From NCBI GenBank assembly GCA_006538405.1, contig BJKQ01000002.1:558001-622000 (forward strand): a DNA stretch of 64,000 nucleotides, read 5' to 3'. The translations under genes were made by a program, and so were the position numbers. Of the stretch, positions 46,001-57,224 are shown piece by piece (the stretch's first letter is position 1; each line of letters begins with the position of its first letter). The DNA is from Hansfordia pulvinata. Lineage: Eukaryota; Ascomycota; Sordariomycetes; Xylariales. The notes under the pieces are model-generated. The model had not been told where the DNA came from, ran no database searches, and saw nothing but the letters and a program-made list of their open reading frames with translations.

Positions 46001-49000
46001 GGGATCCCTCGCAAGTACTCGGTACCGTTCGCATCTAGCCGCGATGCAGCTGGGGGTAGAAGTACGAGCACCAACGCTCGCCTAATGGCAGAAGCCATCG
46101 CGAAAGTGCTCAAGTTTCAGCCGAAGGTATCGGTACCGGTGTCCAGCAGCCAGTAGAGATACCGTTTTTGAGACCCCGACAGTACGTCACCTTACTTTTG
46201 CTTTCCCGGATGCTGGCGACGTCTGACTGACACATTTACGACTATGACTCCTCGCACCACCATCATGGCCCAAAGGCAACCTTCGCTCTTCAGGACGGCA
46301 AGACGCACCACACGGGTCTGCCACTGCTGAGTGCTGGCACGTGAGGATTCAATCATAAGCGACCGCTTACCGTGAGTCTCAGGTGCCATCACTCTTCATT
46401 CTCAGTCCGTCACTACGATGCCAGCGTGAGCTTCTGGGTCTGGGAGCCATACTGACTCGTCCTCGGGCCCAGGCCAGACCCGAGGGACCAGGCTGAGATG
46501 GTTGCCCCTCCTCTCTCGCCGCCGGCAACCCACCGCGAGCCACGCCGTCCGTGGCCGTGCTCTTTCGCCGGCCGAGGATTCCACGCGGTCGCCCCAATGT
46601 TGGCCTAGTCGCCTGGGCTCCCCGCTAGCGCTCCTCCTGTCCCCGCCGGCCCACCGCCCTGTCCTACGCGACCGTGGCGACAAGCACCAGACACGCGTGC
46701 CACGACACGCCATCGTTCTCGGACCCACGCACTGTACTCGTACCTTGTCGCGGTCCCAGGCCTCGAATGCTCATTCTCACCAGATGACTGAACGGCCGGC
46801 TGTGCTTGAAGGTTGAGTTGAGACTAACAAAACTTCAAACCGATATCGACAGTATTCTCGCCGGCTGCCACTGTGCCAGCTTCTGACCATCCCTCACTCG
46901 TCGCCGGTCCGAAGCACTCAAGTGTAGCCGTCGACCTGAAGCAATCGACTAGCCTGAGCCTGCTGCTGGCCTATCAAGCAAAGAACCTGTAAACTTTCTT
47001 CAGATATGCGATCAGTTCCTCGCTGGAATTCTTGCTTGCGGGTTTTGGCACGCCACTCGCTGAATCGAATAGTCGCGGACGAGTTGCCAGCCTTCGCGAT
47101 CCTTAAGCAACCTAATAGCCGCCACTCGCAGACAGCAGCAGTCAGACAGCATCGGCTTGGTGGACCTTGCCAATAAAGATTATTAGCACCAGCTCCTCCG
47201 CCCGATGAGGCTCGGTCGACCTGAGCATTCGGAGTTACGAGCAGGTATGCTTCCTCGTGGGCGCGCGTGGCTCGGTCGCGGGGTACTCGCACTCATACTG
47301 GCTGCAGACTCCATTCGCCAGCGATGTCCACCGGACATATCCACCCCGTTCAACCTGGCGTGTTTCTGCGCCCCGACAGCCGCTTGACTCGAGCAGCCAC
47401 TTGCCGGAGCGATCCTGTCAAATCAGCAAGGTGCGGCAGGCGGAAGCCAGCCCGTGACCGTGACAATTGGCTGTCAAGCTTTCTGCCCACCGGCGGTACT
47501 TGTCTGCCCTTCTCTGTGCCCAAGATTCCCGCTGCTCTCGATCTGGTACAAATTCCCGAACCCGTTGACCTCTCACGGCCGGTCCGAGGCCACTCAGGCG
47601 GTGCTTCGATGTCTGGCCTATCCGTCAAGGATCGCCCCTCGGCTTTGCTTCGGGGTTCGCCCAGCCAAGCTGGAAGCTAAGGCATTGGGAACGTGCTTGC
47701 TTCTCCTCGGCGTCGCCTTGGCCAAGCACCCAAGGCTGTGGGAAGATGCACGGAAGTGATGCACCAGGTTATTTGTAGACCACGGGGGCGAAAGAAACAC
47801 GCGAGTGCGGAAAGATCGCGAACTGTCCCCGTACGATGTCGAGTCATCTTCCTCAAGTCCTAAGCCAGACGAAACTACCATCTCCCCATCTCCGTACAGA
47901 TGCGCAAGCCGGCGGGGTTCGGAGTTCGTCTGCCAGAATCATCGAGTCCATCAGCGCTGGCTGGCTGGTGAGAAGTCCAGGTACCCGTAGTACCTTGGCT
48001 TACCTACCTGTGGCCCGGTGGGGTGGACCCCCGACGTCTGCAAAACCGGGCACCTTATCATGTACTCGTACGAGTACTGGCGATGCAGAGCCAAGCTTAA
48101 TCCAAGTCTGCCTTGCTCGTACATCTTGGCATGTGTATTACTTTTGCACGGCAAATCTCGCAGGCAAATGGGGATTTGCCAGATTGGCGATGCGCCAAGC
48201 GACAATGCGCAAGGTAAGCCCTGGTCCCCCCGCTGGGCCATGTGACTTGGGGGACTCCAGTGTCTGGCTGGGGGACGCAGTACGTGTGTTCAATCCCTTT
48301 TGATATCACCTTGGTAAGATTTTGTCCCCTCTTGTAAAGCCTGCAGAAGCGCATCACAGCCGAACGAGCCTCTTGACATTGAAATAGAGTTGCTGCCACG
48401 AATACGTTGCATCACGGTGCCACGTCGCGGGTACTCCGCCCGCCCCCAGCACGGCGGCCCGCCGTGCCCGTGCCCGCTCAAGATAGGCACGTCTTGAGGC
48501 GCCGAGCAATCGAGGAGAGGACGGTCCAAGAATAGAAATGGCGAAGAAGCATCACAGGGCAAGCCGGCCTGGAATCGGACATGACGAGGTCGCGCGTCGG
48601 CAGCTCGAGGTCTCTCGAAGCCAGCCCCCGCTCTCCACGGATCAACGACCTTCAGAATCGTGTTCAGGGACAGTGAGTTGTCGCTGGTGGCCGGGGTGTA
48701 TGGCTCCCTCGACTGCCGCGTGTCGTCCCGCCGTCGCCGTCAGTGACCTCATCCGCGTCGAGGGGAACCACATACAACACCAGCCAGGCCCGCCTCAGTC
48801 GAGACGGAGCAAAGAAAGGAATACGACGCACGGACTGCAGAACGATACCTATTATTCGTACCTACGGAGTACCTACGTACGTTACGCGTAGTCACTGGTA
48901 TGCCGGCGACCGGGAATTTGTCGGTCTTCTTTCGGTGTTCTTTTCTTGGTGCGGTGGTCCCTTAGGGGCTGCTTCCATAGGGTGAGTGGCAGGACAAGAC

Positions 49001-51303
49001 TCAGGGAAGGAAAAAAAAAATAATTAAGTGGGCGCGCGGGAACTTGGAAAAGTAAGGATTCAATTACGGGCGAAGCGAGAACCCGCCCCGCAGAGAAGTC
49101 ATCATGAATAACAACTTGCAATGTTCGGAGAAGTGCCTTATAATGGCACGCGATTCGACGTCTAGCGACCAAGACCGGCTGGCGGCACGCGCGATCCCGA
49201 TCCACCTGCGGAGCAGACCTCGCTCCATCACCCGCAGGTTACCGGGAGGACAGCCCAAAGTCCTGCTGCGTGTCACGCTTTGCACAATCACAAGTCGCTC
49301 CCCTGTCATCAGCCTGCAGCGCCGAGACGGGGCGCCGGCAATTCGAAATCCAAGTCTTGGGACGGGCTGTGGAGGCGCGGGATTCAGATGACGAATCGGA
49401 ACCAAGGGCCGGGATTGGCTGAGGATTCTCTTCGAGGATGCTTCTCTTCGGGGAATTCTACCACAACGTCGTCGTCGCCGGGAGCAGAGCGGGATCTCTG
49501 CTCGTGCGTTGGTCGCTCGGTACTCCTCCCATTCAGCTTACACGTGTACTTGACTATGCCGCTGCACGCAAGCGCCGGGGGGCCAGTGGCAGCCCGTAAA
49601 GCCGTTTCCCTGCACCATGCTGGGGCGCCGGTGTGGCCATTCTGCCCCCAGCCTCCAAGGTTCTTGGCGACCTGGGGCTGGCTACCTTCTTCAACCAAAC
49701 CCGCAGGTGGCTCGACGCTCAAGACGCGCGAACGACGTGCCTTTCCCACTTTCGTACAATGGCCAGCATGTCGCAGCAGAGCTGGTGGCAGAAGACTGGA
49801 GTGAACGGTGCGAAGAGAGGTGTGCGTACCCAGCTAGGTTCTCGCAAAGCCCAAAGGGCCCGCAACAGTCTCACAGTCCGAAGAATGGTGAGAGGGAATT
49901 GATCGGTGACGAGGCAGAGACAGGCCTCGATGCGTCCGAGAGACTCCGTGCGCCTAGTTCCGGGAAAAGGCAGTGAGCTACTTGTCCGAGTAACTCGGAG
50001 CCGTGGCTTGCGCTCCCGGTGGTCATTGGTGCGATGGCGGCATCACCCCCCGACCGAGGCCCTCCTCCACGCGCGAAGCCTACCTGAGACTAGACTTGAC
50101 CTTGGGGCTCGGGGCGGTGGGCCGTTCCCGGGAGATGGCATCTCGGCCAGCGGACGCCACCTATCTCATCGCCAGTGCGGACAGTGGAAAGGAGAGGGCA
50201 TGGCCGTGGTCTGGGCCCTGTCCGAAGCGCCCTGGGAGCTAGGGGCACCTGGCTCGCGATCTGGGGATTGACGGGCTATCGGCACGGGCGGTTTGGGCGG
50301 TCGTTGGGAGCTTCGTCCGAGGACGTGGGGGCCGATCCTTTGGGCTTATTGTTGTCCCCCTTGGCATGAACGGGGCAGACGAGACGGTTGTCCCTGTCGT
50401 AGAAGCACGGGAGGCCAGCCACAAATACTTGTACAACCTCAAGTTCGCCGTGGGTAATGCAATGGGGGTTGCTGAGCTGAGATGGAAAGTGAGATGAATG
50501 TGGCTCGCGAATGCACTCACTAGCTACAGGTTACGGGATGTGACGGCGAGGTGTTGAGGGACCGGAGGGGGGATATGGAAGCGGACAAAATCCGTGGCTC
50601 AAATTCTCTTAGGATAGAACACCAAGGGCTTTGAGGCGCGAAAAGGAGCAGTCAAAAACTGCCTGCATGTCTATTGATTCGTAGATGAACATACCTATAC
50701 AGCCAGGTTGACAAGCACCGCTTCCACACACAGCGTTGTAGGAGACGGTGGTGGCTGTGACGGAGGTGAGCTGTTGTTCTGACTTGGATGAATACATGTA
50801 CCAGTGAGTTGGGACAACGAACACATATAGTACCTCACGGCATTTGTGGGCAGACTAGGTACTCCTAGCATAAGTACCGGAGCGACTCTCCATTGCGAAA
50901 GCAACAGCCCCGTGGGCCCTAGAAGCAGCTGGAGCGCTGAAGGTGCACTCAATCCCCTGGAGACAACTAAGCTCGAGGCCCTGGAGGCAGCCCTGGCACC
51001 CGAACCGGAGCTGAGGCCCCTGGAGCTACCCCGCTATCCGGCAGCCCCCTCCACTGCAACCCACAAGCACAAGCTTGACGCGGCGGGAGAAGGCTGAAGC
51101 TCCAGCCGCGAATGACTTCACATAACCCGGTACTCTCCAATTACCTCCTCATCGGCATCCCCTCCGCCAACAGCTGCCGCTTCACGATCTGGCACTTGGA
51201 TGCCCGCTCCCTCCACCCATCGCCGACACCCATCCGAACCCACATCCTTCCCGAACCCCACCTACCGAAGCTCGCCCGGACGCCCGGAGCGCTACTCTCG
51301 ATC
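43004..51303. other. Gene desert of 8.3 kb
   Basis: No gene can be supported between the Zn2Cys6 factor and csn1. Frames of 100-220 codons exist on both strands (for example 43540-44196 on +) but lack recognisable domains and conflict with each other. There is no terminal repeat, transposase or strong AT bias to suggest a decayed transposon. The left part is probably the long leader and promoter of the transcription factor. Octamers TACGAGTA/TACTCGTA are concentrated here (44613, 45114, 45476, 45628, 45634, 46735, 48063, 48069). TACCTA/TAGGTA words are also scattered through it. Non-coding RNA cannot be excluded. Confidence 0.55.
45114..45641. repeat. Local cluster of TACGAGTA / TACTCGTA octamers
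   Basis: Four copies occur in about 530 bp (45114, 45476, 45628, 45634). The last two overlap to form the palindrome TACTCGTACGAGTA, which also occurs at 48063-48076. The function is unknown. Confidence 0.75.
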
Positions 51304-52859
51304 ATGGCGTCCGACGAGAAGCAGCAGGACGCCAACCTGCTCAAGTTCTTCACCGCCATGGAGAGCCAAGGCATCCCCGTAGTTCAGCAGCAGCCCAAGC
51401 TCGACCTCGAGACCTACATCTCCCACTACAGAGGCCGCACTCGCTACGATCGCCTCATCGCTATTGCCAAATCCTCCGTTGTCCTGTGTGTCGACGCGCT
51501 CATGATGGCGCTTTCAGAGGCGGAATCCGGCAACGACCTCTCCAGGCTCCAAGAAATCTTGGAGCTTCTTGGCGTGGCTTGTCCTGAAAAGATCCCCCCC
51601 ACGTTCGACGATGCCTACATGGACAAGCGCAGAAGCACCATCAAAGCCGAGACCCAACGCCTGGAAAAGGAACTAAAGGGCTATAAGAATAACCTGATAA
51701 AAGAGAGCATCCGCGTCAGTCCTTTCCTGCTCAGAACTCTCCCACCATTCGGCCCTCGCTGACATGTAAACTCAGATTGGCCATCGTGAATTGGGGCTTC
51801 ACCTCGAGTCCATCGGTGACCTAAATGCCGCCGCCGAGTCGTACGCCAGAATGCGCCCGGATGCCAGCACACAGTCTCACATCACCGAGTTTGGCAAGCT
51901 GACCATCGATGTTCTTATCCAAAAGGGCGACTGGGCCAGTGTCTTGGCCAATGTTGCCAAGGTCATGTCGAGCCTCCCCGACAACGAAGAGGTCAAGATG
52001 CTGCAGCCTTATCATAGAGTGGTCGCGGGCATCGCCTTCATAGGCTCCGACAGGCTCTACGACGCCGCAAGGTCCTTCACCGAAGCTAACGAGCCCTCCC
52101 TGCTGAGCCCCCACAACCACATCGCTACCGCCAATGACGTCGCCGTCTACGGTGGCCTCACCGCGCTCGCCACGATGGACCGCGCCGAACTCAAATCCCG
52201 CGTCCTGGACAACTCTTCCTTCCGGTCGTACCTCGAGTATGAGCCACACATCCGCAGGGCGTTGACGCTGTTCGTCAACAGTCGCTATGCGTCCTGTCTA
52301 GAGATTCTCGAGTCGTACCGCCCCGATTATCTGCTCGATCTCCACCTGCAGAAGCACATCGATACCATTTACTCGCGTATTCGCAGCAAGTGCATCGTTC
52401 AGTACTTCCTGCCTTTCTCAGTCGTCACCCTCGAGAGTCTGAACCAAGCGTTCGCCCGACCCGGCGAGTCCCTCGAAAAGGAACTCGTCTCCATGATTCG
52501 CAGCGGTGCTCTCAAAGCCAGAATCAACACGGATGACGAGGTACGTCATCCTCTGATCCGTGGGTCGGGGAGAGCCCACGGAAGCGAAAGGACAAGAGTG
52601 ATCCCACCTACAGACCACTGTACTGACTTCCAAGTTGCAGCTCCTCGTCCAAGAATCGAGCAACGAGCGAGCCGACATGCAGGCCAAAGTGCTCGCGCTG
52701 GCCAGAGATTACAGACAGGAGGCTCTTGAGCGCATCAGGCGCATGAGCTTGGCCGCTGCCGATCTTGAGATCAAGGGCACACGTAAGAGCGGCCCGTCTC
52801 AGGCTTGGGGCGACGAGCCTCGAAGGCAACCCGTGACTAGCGACACGATCATGTCTTGA
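51304..52859 (+). CDS. csn1: COP9 signalosome complex subunit 1
   Basis: Subunit of the COP9 signalosome, which removes Nedd8 from cullins and so regulates SCF-type ubiquitin ligases. Exons 51304-51714, 51776-52540 and 52641-52859 give 464 residues, all phase 0. The RPN7 part shows LDLETYISHYRGRTRYDRLI, LEKELKGYKNNLIKESIR and GLHLESIGDLNAAAESYARM. The PCI part shows NDVAVYGGLTALATMDRAEL, EPHIRRALTLFVNSRYASCL, ESYRPDYLLDLHLQKHIDTI and KCIVQYFLPFSVVTLES. The tail ERIRRMSLAAADLEIKG is the conserved C-terminal helix. The chosen ATG is the first in good context and leaves the usual short N-terminus. An upstream open frame exists, but its translation is Pro/His-rich leader sequence. Confidence 0.95.
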
Positions 52860-53294
52860 ATATCTTGACACCGGAGTAGAGCAAATGAGAATGACGAGCC
52901 CCAGGACATACTGGTAGCTGATGGTCGGGCATGGGACTTACCAGGGCTTGGGGGTTTACTCTTAACGCACACGAGACACGACAAATGGTGGCCTGTGTGT
53001 TGCGAAAGCGGCAGTCGACGAGGATACGACATCTTACGATTAAATCATTTCGCCCGGGCGTGTCAACCCTCCTCCTCTCGCGAGAACGGCATCTTTCCAT
53101 GGAGCGATCGCGGCGGCAATTTAAAGTTACAGGGTGAAATTTGGTTCGGGGTTAGGCGTTGGTCCCATTCTAGGCATTCAAGTACATGATAATTATTTAC
53201 TCCCACTGCACCCATTTGTGACATCTGTTGCCCCGACATTCAGGTAATAAGACAACCAGCTTGAACGATGATGAGAGCTAGGTTTGGAGAAGAG

Positions 53295-53325
53295 GGAGAA
53301 GGAGAAGGAGAAGGAGAAGGAGAAG
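53295..53325. repeat. GGAGAA hexanucleotide microsatellite
   Basis: About five tandem copies of GGAGAA occur in non-coding DNA between csn1 and the small secreted protein gene. Confidence 0.9.
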
Positions 53326-54235
53326 GGGGAGGAGGAGAACAAGCGCGGCACCTCTTCCCGTGCTTAGGCCCTATTATTGGGGTGGCGAGAGAAGACCCGG
53401 GGACCAGGGCAGCGGCTTGAGGAAGAAGGAGGAGACAGGGAAGCACAAGAACGGGACAAGAGAAGAAGAAAACGGATGAGAGACCGAGGAGAAACGGGCC
53501 GTAGAAGACCCTCGACCTACACGAGTGGCTTCCGGGGTATAATATCCGGCGGCGCGGGTCGGTCGTCGCGTGGAAGACGAGGATTACTTCTCCCCCGGCG
53601 ATCGGTCGGTTCTCTCCGGCACGACAGGGGGGATCTGAGCCGCCGGACAGACCGTGTCATCTATCCCGGATATAATCCCAGGCCATCCGAAAGAGCCGCC
53701 TTGGTGCGCATGACCTTTGGCCACACTGCCCGTGCCGACCACCTGGAGGCGGTCGCGATCCGGAGCCAGGCTCCGGAAATAGCCATCATTACGTTAGGCT
53801 TCTTCTTTCTCCCCTTCTTTCTTCTTAGTAAGCTGCGGCGGTTGAAGCACGGTCGAGCTCGTTCCCGATCTTGCGTCGCCTTCGGTCCTCGCCTGCTGAC
53901 GTGAGCGTCGAGGGAGCCGCCCTCCGCGTCTGGTCACGGCCCCTCTTGGCAGCGATGGGGACACTGCTTGGGATGCTGCGGGCCCGTGAAGATTGACGAG
54001 GCTGGAAGGTCCAGGCAGCCACATGAAGCACGGCGAGACCCTTCCTCGGACGACTTGCTTCTCGCCGCTGGCCGACAGAAAGAAAGTCAGAGACTCCACA
54101 TCACGTCAGCGTTCATGAAGTTTCGGCTACATGCCCTGGGTGAAAAGGCCAAAAAAAAAAAAACAGAGGGAAGGGAAATATTTGCTGAGGGCGAACAGTC
54201 GAGGCCTCGAGGCTAGCGACGCCGACGCAGAGTCA

Positions 54236-54241
54236 TATAAA
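54236..54241 (+). promoter_or_regulatory. Probable TATA box of the small secreted protein gene
   Basis: A perfect TATAAA lies 186 bp upstream of the ATG at 54422. With a leader of typical fungal length this is a plausible core promoter element for a strongly expressed gene. It is assigned by position and sequence only. Confidence 0.45.
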
Positions 54242-54421
54242 GGCAAGCCGTCGCCGCGGGAATGAGTTGAGTAGATAGGCACAGCAGACAGGCAGCTCAC
54301 CACCATCATAACAGCACCCTCAATAAAGACACACGACCGGCCAGCTACTGAAAACTGTTCTCCCGAGTCAAAGCTCCTTTTTTTGTTTCTTTTTAGAAGA
54401 AGAAAAACCCGAAATTTCAAA

Positions 54422-54765
54422 ATGGTTCAACTCGCGATGGGAGTCCAGGCCATTCTTGCCCTTGCTGCCCTGTCCAGCTCAGTCATGGCTCGGCCGAGAA
54501 TTTCGGACATAACCGTAAGATAAAACAACCGGCAGAGTACCCGGTTAGGATTTTCGAAAAGGCTACCCAAGAACTGACAGATTATGCTCCACAGGGTGGT
54601 CTTCTAAACCTGCTAAACAGCAGATGCAACAGCGACGCTTGTACAACGACAGGCTGGTTAAAGGACCAATGCCCATCAGAATGCGGATATTGTATTGGTT
54701 ATCCCGGTGAAACAAAGAAGTGCCGCACTTGGGAGGACTATAATTATATCGACAAGCATTCTTAA
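54422..54765 (+). CDS. Small secreted cysteine-rich protein (effector-like), ShK-like ending
   Basis: Two exons (54422-54514, 54595-54765) encode 87 residues, too small and split to stand out as an ORF. The first exon is a signal peptide, cleaved probably after VMA. The second begins at the acceptor CCACAG and gives a mature peptide of about 64 residues with six cysteines, spaced C-x4-C-x9-C-x3-C-x2-C-x9-C, enough for three disulfides. The core CPSECGYC resembles the end of ShK-type folds, but the full ShK signature is not present. Codons are much AT-richer than in all neighbours, and a TATAAA lies 186 bp upstream. Such proteins are typical apoplastic effectors or antimicrobial peptides; the function here is inferred from architecture only. 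Confidence 0.75.
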
Positions 54766-55303
54766 GAAAAGATGGAGAAAAAAGCACGCTTTACGCAGTG
54801 CGAATTATCCTTAAGGCGGGAGGGGAATCGACTAAGGACGAGAGGCTGCGCTCTGAGAAGGGGTTGCAACTGTATGATATTTGTTGTTCGGTACAGACAG
54901 CATCAAATACGCCTACCATACCTACTATGTAGCTGTACATCAAATCATCATCTGCCCACCTACGTGATGCATTCCATGTGTCTGCTTGAATCTGGAGCGC
55001 GTTTGAAAAACAATTGAAGGGCGTACGACGGGAGTAGCGCCGCGCGCAACCCTCAGAACAATGACGTAACTAGCGGCAGCGGCCGGACAAAGCGCCTCCC
55101 GTCTGCGACAACACCCGACCTGGGCTTTGCATCGTGTCTCTCTCCTGTCACGAACACATGGTGTGAAGACAAGCAATATCCATCACTCAACCCACACACA
55201 GCAAACAGGTGCGCGCGCGCCTGACGAGGGATCAGCAAGCAATTGCGCTGCCACAAGCCCCATTATCACACACACACACATATACGGGAAGCGGCCGCGC
55301 GCA
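54766..55303. promoter_or_regulatory. 3' flank of the small secreted protein and promoter of the next gene
   Basis: These 540 bp start AT-rich and become GC-rich toward the next start codon. A short (CA)n run lies just before it, at about 55266-55281. No other feature is seen. Confidence 0.5.
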
Positions 55304-56488
55304 ATGGCCACCTACGAGGCGCGCCGCCAGGCCAACATCCAGCGCAACAAGGCCCTCGTCAAGGATCTCGGCCTGGAAGACGAGGCGCGCATCACGGCTT
55401 CCGAAGACAAGACCGCCGCGCCGCCGAGGAAAAAGCGCAAGGTCCCCGCGGGGGCCAAGGACCAGCCCCAGCAGCAGCCCACGCGCTCGTCAGCGCGGAT
55501 CCGCAGCGCGCCCGCGCGGCCCGTCTACACCGAGGACGCGGCCGCCACCACTGCTGCTCCTGCAGCCAGAAGGGCGGGGAAGGCGGGGAAGGCGGCGGCC
55601 ACCGGGGGGGGAAAGCAGCGCGCGAGAACCGCAGTAGGCAAGGTCGCCGGGGACGACGACGAAGAAGAAGAAGAAGAAGAGGAAGAGCCCGAACCCGCCG
55701 ACGACGCCTCCTCCCCCTCCTCCATCGCCTCCCTGATCGCGGGCTGGACGTCCTGGACGCCGGCGGCGCCGGCGCCGGAGCTGGTGGACGGCGACCCGGC
55801 GGTGGACGCGGGGGCGGCGCACTACCGGTTCGCGTCGCACCCGGACTTCCGGCCCAACAAGTCGCCCGAGGCGATCCTGCGCGAGGGCGCGTTCGGGGGC
55901 ACGTACTTCCGCCCGCTGCGGCCCCGGCGGCTGCCCGGGAAGAAGGGCGGTGCGGTGGTGGTGGTGGAGGGGGACTGGAGGGAGCTGCCGGGGAGCTGGA
56001 CGCGGGGGCTCGACCCCGCGACGCACCTGGCCTCGCCCGACTACGACGCCGCGGTGAACAAGTTCGGGGTGGCGTGCGGGCAGAGCATCGAGGCCTGGGA
56101 GGCCGCGGGGTGGATCTCGCACGCGCACGACGTCCGGGGGTGGTTCCAGTGGTACTGCCGGTTCTGGATGGGGAGGCGGTGCGGCGGTGGTGGTGGCGGC
56201 GACGACGACGGGGACGGGGACGGGGACGGGGACGGGGAGGACGAGAGGCAGATCGCGCGGTGGAAGAGGTGCGTGGGCGAGCGCGGGCGCTGGCGGCGGG
56301 CGCTGCTGCGCAAGTACGTGCAGATGGGTGTCCGGAGCGTCGCGGACGAGGGCGACGACGAGGACGGCGACGAGGGCGGCAGCGGCAACAACGTCAGCCC
56401 CGTCGTCCACCAGACGTGCCACCACTGGGCGTGGGAGGTCCGGCAGGAGGTGCTGGATCGGTTCTGGGAGGAGGAGGGAGGGGGCTGA
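55304..56488 (+). CDS. Conserved hypothetical protein, probable nuclear, with NLS-like motif
   Basis: Intronless gene of 394 residues. The basic N-terminal third contains PRKKRKV (residues 42-48), nearly identical to the classical monopartite nuclear localisation signal, and Ala/Arg/Lys-rich sequence, then an acidic Glu/Asp run. The C-terminal half is the conserved domain: HPDFRPNKSPEAILREGAFGGTYFRPL, DYDAAVNKFGVACGQSIEAWEAAGWIS, DVRGWFQWYCRFWMGRRC, DERQIARWKRCVGERGRWRR and SPVVHQTCHHWAWEV. Related proteins occur in many fungi and in plants and are annotated as uncharacterised. The Gly/Asp-rich insert (GGGGGGDDDGDGDGDG) is coded by a (GGGGAC)n-like repeat. I assign no function. Confidence 0.8.
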   Translation: MATYEARRQANIQRNKALVKDLGLEDEARITASEDKTAAPPRKKRKVPAGAKDQPQQQPTRSSARIRSAPARPVYTEDAAATTAAPAARRAGKAGKAAATGGGKQRARTAVGKVAGDDDEEEEEEEEEPEPADDASSPSSIASLIAGWTSWTPAAPAPELVDGDPAVDAGAAHYRFASHPDFRPNKSPEAILREGAFGGTYFRPLRPRRLPGKKGGAVVVVEGDWRELPGSWTRGLDPATHLASPDYDAAVNKFGVACGQSIEAWEAAGWISHAHDVRGWFQWYCRFWMGRRCGGGGGGDDDGDGDGDGDGEDERQIARWKRCVGERGRWRRALLRKYVQMGVRSVADEGDDEDGDEGGSGNNVSPVVHQTCHHWAWEVRQEVLDRFWEEEGGG

Positions 56489-57224
56489 GCGTGTGGCCCT
56501 TGGGACACGTCAGATGTTTCTGTCTGCACTGTGTGTTGCCCCTGGGACTGGCAATGGCAGAGTTCCGGTTCGTGGGGGAAAAGAATATGACGTGACGAAA
56601 ACCTGTGCTCAGGGCTCCCAACCGCTATCTCGCCGGAAAACGTGTCAAAGAGCCGGACATGTGTTTGCATACCGACAACGTAAAGGTCAGCCAGACTTGC
56701 CCTCGGAGGGCCACGTTGGGGAGAGCTGCACAAGTAACACAGGAAGCACATAAAAGCTAGCTGGTTTATTCTACCGTATATCAGTCCCGCCCTGCTCTAT
56801 GATGCGCCTTGAATAAGTGACAGGTTTCCTTCCGTGCCGTCTAGTCTATTCCTTTGGTGTCCCCAATCCACATTGAAAGCAGTGCCCTGTCCGTGCGTTT
56901 GTGTATTCTTGCGTTTTCTGCTGCTCCGCCAGGGCTTTCCGGTGGTGTCCTCTCTCTATTGTTGTTTTTCTGTTCTTGCCTTTGTTCGTATACCGACGTG
57001 GTATCGTGACAATGGGAAATATCAGCCGTTGTCGTTTTTTTCTTCTTTTTCCTTTTTTTTCTTTTTTTCTTTTTGTTTCTTCCTTTCCCTTCAAGTATCC
57101 TTAAGAGATATACCCAGACCGGTGTAATATCGTGTCGTCCGCGTGGACGAGGCCGATCGCATTTTCTGCTCTCGTCCTCGCCATTCTTCTCCTTTTTCAA
57201 AGAGTCACTTTGGAACCAGAAACC
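56489..57224. other. Convergent 3' region
   Basis: The nuclear protein gene and the histidine phosphatase gene converge here. The interval has a T/C-rich tract (about 57035-57090) with long T runs. No gene is supported. Confidence 0.6.

Larger units (their letters stand above)
52860..54421. other. Intergenic region 5' of the small secreted protein gene
   Basis: The 1.56 kb have no supported gene. They contain a (GGAGAA)n microsatellite at 53295-53325 and a run of A near 54153-54165. The promoter of the small secreted protein is at the right end. Confidence 0.6.
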
